From the NCBI GenBank assembly GCA_017445405.1, contig JAFSUD010000012.1, positions 1 to 64,000 on the forward strand: a DNA stretch of 64,000 nt. The letters run 5' to 3'. The position numbers were made by a program, and so were the translations under genes. The notes beneath the pieces were generated by a model. It was not told where the DNA came from, ran no database searches, and saw nothing but the letters and a program-made list of their open reading frames with translations. The DNA comes from Synergistaceae bacterium (GTDB lineage: Bacteria; Synergistota; Synergistia; Synergistales; Aminobacteriaceae). Below are positions 26,626-33,352 of this stretch, in pieces. Each line of letters starts with the position of its first letter. Within the stretch, counting starts at the first letter, position 1.

Positions 26626-27378
26626 ATGAATACAGAAGACGAGAAAAAGATGTGGGAAGAATTTACGCGAACCGGGAAAGGCCGTGATGAACTAGTGATG
26701 CGTTATCTTCCCCTGATTAAGTATGTAGTCGGCAGAATGGCTGTAACTCCCCCTTCAGGCCTCGATTATGAAGATGTCCTGAGTTTCGGGGTGTTCGGCC
26801 TCCTTGATGCCGTTGATAAATTTGACCCGTCTAAAGGCTTTGTGTTCCAGACTTACGCAATACCCAGAATACGCGGTGCAATACTAGATGAGCTGCGTAA
26901 ATGCGACTGGTTTTCACGTACCGGGCGCGAGAAAGTGCAGAAGTATAACCGAGCGATGGAAAAAGTATTGCGTGATAAGGGAGAAATGCGTGATGAATTA
27001 ATCATGTCCGAGATGGGCATAGATGCGGAAGAGTATTACGAGGTGCAGGAATTAGCGTCTCGTGGATATATCACCTCACTTGATGACACCACGCCCCTAG
27101 ATGACGGCGACGTATCAGTTGAGGCGACATTGGCGGATGACCGTGAGAGTGCAGCAGACAGGTTAGACGACGAGAGCGACCGAGAGCAGCTGAGAGAGGC
27201 ATTGAGTGAGCTTCCTGACCGTGAACGCCAGATGCTGAGTCTGTACTACTACGAGGGTCTGACGCTGAAGGAGATAGGTGCAATAATGGGAGTAACGGAG
27301 AGCCGGGTATCCCAGATACATGGTAAAGGGTTATCAATGCTGCGAACTATTTTGAAGGCGAAGATGAATGCGTGGTGA
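26626..27378 (+). CDS. fliA: flagellar sigma factor FliA (sigma-28/SigD/WhiG type)
   Basis: A 250-residue sigma factor directing RNA polymerase to late flagellar and chemotaxis genes. Region 2 contains DYEDVLSFGVFGLLDAVDKFDPSKGFVFQTYAIPRIRGAI-type residues (about 45-85), region 3 lies in the middle, and region 4 contains LPDRERQMLSLYYYEGLTL and VTESRVSQIHGKGL (about 205-240). The ATG 26626 fits the family start (MNTEDEKKMWEEF); a GTG at 26596 inside cheD has AAAGGAG only 3 bases upstream and is the alternative. Its last codons recur in a downstream tandem duplication. Confidence 0.94.
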   Translation: MNTEDEKKMWEEFTRTGKGRDELVMRYLPLIKYVVGRMAVTPPSGLDYEDVLSFGVFGLLDAVDKFDPSKGFVFQTYAIPRIRGAILDELRKCDWFSRTGREKVQKYNRAMEKVLRDKGEMRDELIMSEMGIDAEEYYEVQELASRGYITSLDDTTPLDDGDVSVEATLADDRESAADRLDDESDREQLREALSELPDRERQMLSLYYYEGLTLKEIGAIMGVTESRVSQIHGKGLSMLRTILKAKMNAW

Positions 27379-27511
27379 GAGAATGCGGGGGCTGATTTAT
27401 CATGCGCACAAATACCCCCTGAATACGATACTGAAAGCAGAGTGCGGGGGCTGATTTATCATGCGCACAAATACTCCCCTCATCTGAATACGATACTTGA
27501 AAGCGTGGTGA
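27370..27511 (+). repeat. 59-bp tandem duplication after fliA
   Basis: TGCGGGGGCTGATTTATCAT begins at 27384 and again at 27443, and the shared block extends through CGATACT(T)GAAAGC. The fliA terminal codons GCGTGGTGA (27370-27378) also recur at about 27504. The duplication thus includes the fliA 3' end. Both copies can form a long-loop GGGGG/CCCCC hairpin but have no U-tract. Confidence 0.85.
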
Positions 27512-27517
27512 AAGAAC

Positions 27518-29134
27518 ATGATAGGGAGTGAAAAATTTACTCTGGAAGCCCTTCCAGACGGAATATATTTATCAAGCAGCACGAAGGATTTCAAGGAGAA
27601 TGAAGTATACGCATACCTTAAGGAATACGGAATAGTGCGATATGACTTCAAGGCGATACGCAAATTCATAACAGACGGAGAACGCTGCAAAGTAAGTTTG
27701 CGCAACCCAGCCTTTGAGAAGGACGCGAAGATACTAGTAACATTAGCTGGGCACAAGATGACGGCCAGCGTAGAAATTGAGCCTCCGTTTTTCGCCAAGC
27801 CGTGGCCGAGTGTTGAGGACGTAATGAGTTCACTATCAGCACATGGAGTGAAAGTAGGGATAGACCGCAAAGCCGTAGAGTCATTATTGGCGCGCAAGCT
27901 GGGCAGTCAGCCCGTAGTAGTAGCTTCCGGCATACCAGCAGTAGAAGGTCAGGACGCATACATTGAGCTGCTGAAGGATCCGGACAGGCCGTTTGAGGTA
28001 AGCGACGATGAAAAGATAGACTTCTGGAGCCGTAGCACGATAGTAACGGTGCATCCCGGTCAGGAGATAGCGGTCAAGCACCCTTTAGTGAGCGGGAAGA
28101 ACGGCACGGACGTAACCGGGGGAACAGTGAAGTACAAGCCAGTGCGTAATGTGGAGTTTTCCTTCGGGGACGGCCTCAAGCGCGATGATGTAAACCCTTT
28201 ACTTCTTGTGGCGACAGCGGAAGGTCAGCTCAAGAATGAGCACGGAAGGCTTGTAGTGCTGCCCGAACTTGATATTCACCGGGACATAGATTTTGCGGTC
28301 GGTAGCATAGACTTCACGGGAGCGGTGAAGATACACGGAGCGGTGCGTGATGGCTTCCACGTGATAGCGCAGGGGAATATAGACATACACGGCCCAGTAG
28401 AGGGAGCGGACGTAGACAGTCAGGGAGTGATAGTGATTCACGGCGGAGTACGCGGAACAGGCAAGGGAACAATCCGAGCGAACGGGGACATCAGCTTGAA
28501 TTTCTGCGACCAGGCGACGATACGTTCTGGCGGAAGTATTCTAGTGAAGAATGCGGTGCTTCACAGCCGGTTGTATGCCCAGCGAGCCGTAATAGCCCTA
28601 GACTCCGGCAAACAGTCTCAGATAGCGGGCGGACGTATAGAGGCGGGATTAGAGGTAGCGTGCAATATTCTCGGCTCAGAGATGGGAACGAAGACGGAGG
28701 TAATAGTAGGCCTTCCCCCCGAGCAGCTGGAGAAGCGCAAAGTCTTCACGTCAGAGATAAAGCGTTGTGAAGAGAACCTAGAGCGCATCGAGCCTAATTT
28801 AGCCCTCTTAAAGAAGCTGGAGTTATCTGGCCAGTTAGACGACCCCAAGCGAGCAATGATGATGAAGCTGACGAAGATGAAGTTTCAGCTTCAGGCAGCG
28901 TTAGAGGGTATGAAGAAGGAGCTAACCGAGCTAGATGAACAGTTAGCCTTAGTGCGGGACAAGGGGATAATCCGTGTGAAGGAGATCTGCTACGGCGGAG
29001 TAATAATCTCAGTTCGGGGACTGAAATACATAGTGAACGAGCCGTGCAAATACACGTCATTCATAGCGGATGATGAGAAGCGTGAAATAGTGTTAAAGCC
29101 GTATGACTACAACAAGGGGCGATTAGGGGGTTAG
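27518..29134 (+). CDS. FapA/DUF342 family protein
   Basis: A 538-residue DUF342 (flagellar assembly protein A) member. The N-terminal region (about 1-170) is alpha/beta; then HPLVSGKNGTDVTGGTV, the family hallmark; then a beta-solenoid of short Gly/Ile/Val repeats (GAVKIHGAVRDGFHVIAQGNIDI-like, about residues 260-390), here rich in ATA and GTG codons; a coiled-coil helix (about 400-480, CEENLERIEPNLALLKKLE) and a C-terminal strand. The molecular role is unsettled; members accompany flagellar operons and bind polar factors in Vibrio. Start ATG has no strong ribosome-binding site. Ends in TAG. Confidence 0.88.
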   Translation: MIGSEKFTLEALPDGIYLSSSTKDFKENEVYAYLKEYGIVRYDFKAIRKFITDGERCKVSLRNPAFEKDAKILVTLAGHKMTASVEIEPPFFAKPWPSVEDVMSSLSAHGVKVGIDRKAVESLLARKLGSQPVVVASGIPAVEGQDAYIELLKDPDRPFEVSDDEKIDFWSRSTIVTVHPGQEIAVKHPLVSGKNGTDVTGGTVKYKPVRNVEFSFGDGLKRDDVNPLLLVATAEGQLKNEHGRLVVLPELDIHRDIDFAVGSIDFTGAVKIHGAVRDGFHVIAQGNIDIHGPVEGADVDSQGVIVIHGGVRGTGKGTIRANGDISLNFCDQATIRSGGSILVKNAVLHSRLYAQRAVIALDSGKQSQIAGGRIEAGLEVACNILGSEMGTKTEVIVGLPPEQLEKRKVFTSEIKRCEENLERIEPNLALLKKLELSGQLDDPKRAMMMKLTKMKFQLQAALEGMKKELTELDEQLALVRDKGIIRVKEICYGGVIISVRGLKYIVNEPCKYTSFIADDEKREIVLKPYDYNKGRLGG

Positions 29135-29139
29135 AAGCA

Positions 29140-29496
29140 ATGTCAACGAGTATGCAGCCTGTAAGTATGCTTATGTCTAATTTGAATGTAGAGAGTGCAG
29201 CGAAAGTATCGCCGAATGCCTTATCAGCAGCGCAGGACACCGGTCAGAGTCAGGAAATAATCCGTGAGGGGATACGTGCAGTTCAGACGGTACAGGCGAA
29301 CACGGCAGCCACAGAGGCGCAGCGAGTCCACCGCAAGGACGCAGGGGACGAGCAGGAGGGCCGTAGACGCGGAGGGCGGCAGTCTCAGGACAGCTACGAG
29401 CACACGGAATCAGAGCCTCAGTCTGTGAAGTCTGGGAATGCGCCGTTAATTCATGAGCCACTGAAGACGCGGAAAAGTATTGAGTTTCTGGCATAA
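29140..29496 (+). CDS. unknown 118-residue hydrophilic protein
   Basis: I do not recognise this protein. The N-terminal half is Met/Ser/Ala/Gln-rich and the C-terminal half is strongly charged and Arg/Glu/Gln-rich (RRRGGRQSQDSYEHTE), probably disordered, with no signal or membrane helix. It starts 5 bases after fapA and its stop abuts the whiA ATG, so it is part of the operon. Length and hydrophilicity recall small flagellar or division accessory proteins, but no function is proposed. Confidence 0.6.
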   Translation: MSTSMQPVSMLMSNLNVESAAKVSPNALSAAQDTGQSQEIIREGIRAVQTVQANTAATEAQRVHRKDAGDEQEGRRRGGRQSQDSYEHTESEPQSVKSGNAPLIHEPLKTRKSIEFLA

Positions 29497-30357
29497 ATGG
29501 ACAAGGAAATGCAGTTAGCTTCACTGTGGGATGAATGGCTTATTTCCCCTGCGAAGTCATTAACTAGTGCGGATTATGAGGCATCAGGGCTGTTAATGGG
29601 GATGAGGCACAAGCGCATAACCTTCACGACCAACCGTCTTAAGGCAGCGCGCCGACTGACCGGGCCCGGCAAATTTCCCTTATGGCAGATGACAACTTAC
29701 GCCCGGACGCTACCTCTTGCAGTGTCAATGACAACCCGTCCGGGCCGTAAACCTTCAGTAAGTTTCCGGTGTCCTGTTGAGCTTCTGAAAGTGCCTAAGA
29801 GTCAGGTTAATGCGTGGTCATGGCTTAGGGGAATATGGGGGAGTGCAGGAGGGTTATATTTTCCGAAGGTCGGCTATTATCTTGCGCTGATAATTTCCTC
29901 ACCGGACACGGCAGAGATAGCGCATACGGCCCTAAAGCTCACTGGTTTATCCTGGAATGCGCACGGCAATGAATACACGTTACGCAATCATGATGACATA
30001 ATGACGTTCCTATGCAATGCCGGTATGCCTTCCGGAGCACTTGAATTTGATGCAGTTGCGATGATGCGTTCAGTGCGGAGCCGAGCGAACCGAGAGAGCA
30101 ACTATGACAGTGCGAACATAGAGCGGAGTCTTAATGCAGCCCGAGAGCAGACGATGACTGCGCGGAAAGTATTAGAGCTTGGGCTACTAGAGAAACTATC
30201 AGCGAAACTCAGGGAAGTAATAACGTTAAGGCTTGAATACCCTGAGGAAACGTTATCCGGCTTAGGTAACAGACTAACGCCCCCTATAACGAAGGCAGCA
30301 GTAAAATACCGTTGGCGTGCAATAGAGGAAATACTATCCTCACATACCGGCAAATAA
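29497..30357 (+). CDS. whiA: WhiA family DNA-binding regulator
   Basis: A 286-residue homologue of WhiA, a regulator of sporulation septation in Streptomyces and of cell division/segregation in other bacteria. The N-terminal domain (~1-90) is followed by the LAGLIDADG-like domain (AWSWLRGIWGSAGGLYFP, about 108-125), a conserved RSRANRESNYDSANIERS linker (~190-207) and a C-terminal helix-turn-helix with LREVITLRLEYPEETLSGLG and LTPPITKAAVKYRWRAI. Normally whiA follows rapZ and yvcK; here it ends a flagellar/chemotaxis operon and precedes pgk. Its last codons seed the tandem array downstream. Confidence 0.9.
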   Translation: MDKEMQLASLWDEWLISPAKSLTSADYEASGLLMGMRHKRITFTTNRLKAARRLTGPGKFPLWQMTTYARTLPLAVSMTTRPGRKPSVSFRCPVELLKVPKSQVNAWSWLRGIWGSAGGLYFPKVGYYLALIISSPDTAEIAHTALKLTGLSWNAHGNEYTLRNHDDIMTFLCNAGMPSGALEFDAVAMMRSVRSRANRESNYDSANIERSLNAAREQTMTARKVLELGLLEKLSAKLREVITLRLEYPEETLSGLGNRLTPPITKAAVKYRWRAIEEILSSHTGK

Positions 30358-31012
30358 AGCCCGCATCACTCTCACTGTTAAGAAGGCGCAGAGCCTAACA
30401 TTCCCCAATGCAGCAGCAAAACACCCTCCCCACAGCCCGGCAAACAAAGCCCGCATCACACTCACTGTTCAGAAAGCGCAAAGCCTAACCTCCCACAATG
30501 CAGCAGCACCCCCCCCTCCTCACAGCCCGGCAAACAAAGCCCGCAAAAACTCTCACTGTTCATAAATCGCACAGCCTAACATCCCCAATGCAGCGCAAAA
30601 TACCCTCCCCACAACCCGGCAAATAACCTCCCGCCTCACTCTCACTGTTCAGAAAGCGCAAAGCCTAACCTCCCACAAGTCAGCAAAACGCCCTCCTCAC
30701 AGCCCAACAAACAAAGCCCCGCATCACACTCACTGTTCAGAGAGCGCAAAGCCTAACCTCCCACAAGTCAGCAAAACCCCCTCTTCACAGCCCGGCAAAT
30801 AACCTCCCGCCTCACTCTCACTGTTCAGAAAGCGCAAAGCCTAACCTCCCCCAATGCAGCAGCACCCCCCCCTCCTCACAGCCCGGCAAACAAAGCCCGC
30901 AAAACTCTCACTGTTCATAAAGCGCACAGCCTAACATCCCACGAGACAGCAAAACACTCTCCTCACAGCCCAACAAACAAAGCCCGCAAAACTCTCACTG
31001 TTCATAAAGCGG
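30337..31012 (+). repeat. array of 8 tandem repeats (87-91 bp) spanning whiA 3' end to pgk promoter
   Basis: The marker CACTGTT occurs at 30373, 30463, 30554, 30643, 30731, 30819, 30909 and 30996. Each unit contains a CTCACAGCCCGGCAAACAAA-like block matching the last whiA codons and stop, then CACTGTTCA-xAAAGCGCA-xAGCC. The final unit runs into the pgk promoter region, where the same bases lead to TGTAAAAT. Units differ by substitutions and a few indels, so the array is old or mosaic. No open frame or U-tract is conserved. It fills the 725-base gap 30358-31082. Confidence 0.9.
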
Positions 31013-31018
31013 ACATGC

Positions 31019-31026
31019 TGTAAAAT
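31019..31026 (+). promoter_or_regulatory. extended -10 of pgk at the end of the repeat array
   Basis: TGTAAAAT (31019-31026), an extended -10, with a TGTTCA hexamer (30999-31004) 16 bp upstream contributed by the last repeat unit. It leaves a leader of about 50 bases before pgk, which has GGAGG at about 31068. Confidence 0.5.
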
Positions 31027-31082
31027 ATGCAATAAGAAAACGACCCCACGAATCACGAGACAAAGACGGAGGCAAAAGAGTA

Positions 31083-32270
31083 ATGAAGCTGAAGACATTC
31101 ACGCCTGCAGACGTAGCGGGCAAGAAAGTATTAATGCGTGTAGACTTCAACGTCCCGTTCAAGGGCGGAAAAGTAACTGACAATGCGCGGATATTGGCGC
31201 ACACGAGCACGTTAAAGAAGCTGATAGACGCAGGAGCGAAAGTAGCGTTAATATCGCATTTCGGCCGGCCGAAGGGGAAAATCGACCCAGCTTATTCGCT
31301 TTCCCAGATAGTGCCCGACATAGAGAAAGCCTACGGACTGAAAGTAGTATTTGTAGATGACTGTGTAGGCGACAAAGTAGCCTCAGCAGTAGATGCCCTG
31401 AAGCCCGGCGAAATAGCTGTGCTTGAGAACTCGCGCTATCACCCAGAGGAGCAGAAGAACGACCCCGAGTTCAGCCGTAAGATGGCAGCACCATTTGATG
31501 TTTTCGTGATGGATGCGTTCAGTGCAAGCCACCGGGCGGACTGCTCAACGTGCGGAGTAATTCCTTACGTGAAGGCAGCGTTTGCGGGCGACCTGCTATC
31601 ACGTGAAGGGGACATGCTGGGTGCAGTGAGTGAGAACCCTGCGAAGCCCTACGTTCTGATACTAGGAGGAGCGAAAGTCTCAGACAAGATAGACATAGTA
31701 GGCAATCTGTTAGACAAGGCGACGACAATATTAATCGGCGGAGGGATGGCGTACACGTTCCTGAAGGCGCAGGGAAAAGAGATAGGCAAGTCCTTATGCG
31801 ACACGGAAAGGCTTGATTTTGCGCGTGATACTCTCGCCAAAGCTGCAGGCATGGGAGTAAAGATACTTCTTCCGGTAGACAGCGTAGTAGCTTCTGGCAT
31901 GGACGCGACGGACACGGAAATAGTGAGCAGTGATGCGATGCCTTCTGACAAGATGGGCTTAGACATCGGCCCTGAGACAGTGAAGCAGTTCATAGCAGCC
32001 CTAGACGGTGCAAAGTCAGTACTCTGGAACGGCCCAATGGGAGTATTTGAGGATGCGAAGTTTGCGGAAGGTACGAAGGCCTTAGCCGAGGCGGTAGCAG
32101 CGATAACGTCCAAAGGAGCGACGACAGTAATCGGCGGAGGGGACACAGCGTCAGCGGTCCGTCAGTTCAAAGTTGCGGACAAAGTGTCTCACGTGTCTAC
32201 CGGCGGAGGAGCGAGCCTGGAGTATTGTGAAGGCAAGAAGCTTCCCGGCATGGAGCCTTTCAGGGTGTAA
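31083..32270 (+). CDS. pgk: phosphoglycerate kinase
   Basis: A 395-residue glycolytic enzyme transferring phosphate between 1,3-bisphosphoglycerate and ADP. Family signature RVDFNVPFKGGKVTDNARI near residues 18-36, substrate-binding SHFGRPKG and ENSRYHPEEQKN, the LILGGAKVSDKI segment, and the nucleotide-binding GGGDTASAVRQF and STGGGASLEY near the C terminus. AGACGGAGG precedes the ATG. Co-directional with tpiA, with a structured-RNA candidate between them. Confidence 0.97.
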   Translation: MKLKTFTPADVAGKKVLMRVDFNVPFKGGKVTDNARILAHTSTLKKLIDAGAKVALISHFGRPKGKIDPAYSLSQIVPDIEKAYGLKVVFVDDCVGDKVASAVDALKPGEIAVLENSRYHPEEQKNDPEFSRKMAAPFDVFVMDAFSASHRADCSTCGVIPYVKAAFAGDLLSREGDMLGAVSENPAKPYVLILGGAKVSDKIDIVGNLLDKATTILIGGGMAYTFLKAQGKEIGKSLCDTERLDFARDTLAKAAGMGVKILLPVDSVVASGMDATDTEIVSSDAMPSDKMGLDIGPETVKQFIAALDGAKSVLWNGPMGVFEDAKFAEGTKALAEAVAAITSKGATTVIGGGDTASAVRQFKVADKVSHVSTGGGASLEYCEGKKLPGMEPFRV

Positions 32271-32280
32271 TGTGTACTAT

Positions 32281-32490
32281 CTGCCGACTTAGGCAGTGAA
32301 GTATATGGCTGGGGCATGTCTGCGACGTGCTGCGCGACCAGCCATTGGAGGAGAGCCAGTAAGTCCGGAGCAATCCGGCAGGTTTGTTTATACCACAATC
32401 CCCTAGCTTTCGGGCTGTGAAGCGGGAGTATGTCAAGGGAACTGGAAGATGAACAGCTTCCCGCCGGTCGGAAGACTGAGCATTCATCAG
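32281..32490 (+). ncRNA. structured RNA candidate between pgk and tpiA, HEARO/omega-RNA-like
   Basis: The 265-base gap contains many nested helices: CTGCC/GGCAG (32281-32295); a long hairpin ATGGCTGG/CCAGCCAT (32305-32312/32338-32345) with inner GCATGTC/GACGTGC and a TGC apex; GCCAGT followed by CCGGA-GCAA-TCCGG (32365-32378, GNRA loop); AGC/GCT with closing CCC/GGG; GGGAACTG/CAGCTTCCC (32437-32462); and a GTC-GGAA-GAC hairpin near 32467. The first hairpin with a TGCGAC apex and the GCCAGT plus GGA-GCAA-TC hairpin resemble, from memory, HEARO (omega-RNA) scaffolds next to IscB nucleases. No iscB is present. RNA is likely; the family call is tentative. Confidence 0.5.
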
Positions 32491-32535
32491 AATTTAATGT
32501 TTAGGCCGGTATTATTAACTCGGTGAGGTAATATC

Positions 32536-33285
32536 ATGAGCAAAAAAATATACCTGTTCGGAAATTGGAAAATGAACAACACGTACAGTGAGACGGAAAA
32601 ATTCTTCACGGAATTTCCCTCAGCGTACGAGCCGTTCAAGGGAGATGCGAATTTAGAGGTAGGCATATTTGCGCCATTTACGTCATTATGGCCTCTATCG
32701 CAGGGAGCGAAGAAGTGCGGAATAGTCTTTGGAGCGCAGAATGTGTACTACGAGCCTAAAGGGGCATTCACGGGTGAAATCTCAATCCCTATGCTGAAGG
32801 AATACGGCGTAACGCACATAATACTTGGCCACAGCGAAAGACGGCACATCTTCCTTGAGAGCGACGAAGTAATCGCTAAGAAGACGAAGGCAGTGTTAGA
32901 CGCAGGAATGATCCCTGTTCTTTGTTACGGCGAGCTTTTAGAGGAGCGAGAATCTGGCAACACGTTTACAGTAATGGAACGTCAGCTCAAGAGCGCGCTA
33001 TCGGGTCTGAGTGCAGCAGAAACTGGAAAGATAATCTACGCCTATGAACCAGTATGGGCAATCGGCACTGGCAAGACGGCGACCCCGGACCAGGCGGAAG
33101 AAGTCTGCAAGTGGAGTCGTGAGCTTATCGGCCAGAAGGACGCAGTAATTCTTTACGGCGGAAGCGTGAAGGGTTCAAACGCGAAGGAGCTGCTCTCAAT
33201 GCCTGACATTGACGGCGCACTAGTGGGAGGAGCGAGCCTGAAGCCCGCCTCATTCTTGGAGATCTACGGAGCGTACAAGGGCTAA
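32536..33285 (+). CDS. tpiA: triose-phosphate isomerase
   Basis: A 249-residue TIM-barrel enzyme interconverting dihydroxyacetone phosphate and glyceraldehyde-3-phosphate. Catalytic residues are visible: Lys in GNWKMN (about residue 13), His in LGHSERR (about 97) and Glu in AYEPVWAIGTGKTATP (about 169), with the phosphate-binding YGGSVKGSN near 212. GTGAGGT precedes the ATG. A strong terminator follows. Confidence 0.97.
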   Translation: MSKKIYLFGNWKMNNTYSETEKFFTEFPSAYEPFKGDANLEVGIFAPFTSLWPLSQGAKKCGIVFGAQNVYYEPKGAFTGEISIPMLKEYGVTHIILGHSERRHIFLESDEVIAKKTKAVLDAGMIPVLCYGELLEERESGNTFTVMERQLKSALSGLSAAETGKIIYAYEPVWAIGTGKTATPDQAEEVCKWSRELIGQKDAVILYGGSVKGSNAKELLSMPDIDGALVGGASLKPASFLEIYGAYKG

Positions 33286-33295
33286 GAGAATAACT

Positions 33296-33334
33296 GTACT
33301 CTCCTGTAAAAATTGCGGGGGAGTACTTTTTTTG
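33296..33334 (+). terminator. terminator after tpiA
   Basis: GTACTCTCC (33296-33304) pairs with GGGGGAGTAC (33317-33326) and is followed by seven Ts. It closes the pgk-tpiA unit. Confidence 0.88.
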
Positions 33335-33352
33335 TCAATAAAGGAGGCAGGA

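Noticed and set aside
30337-31012. CRISPR array
   Set aside because: Units are similar along their whole 87-91 bp, with no alternation of identical repeats and unique spacers, and no cas genes are present.
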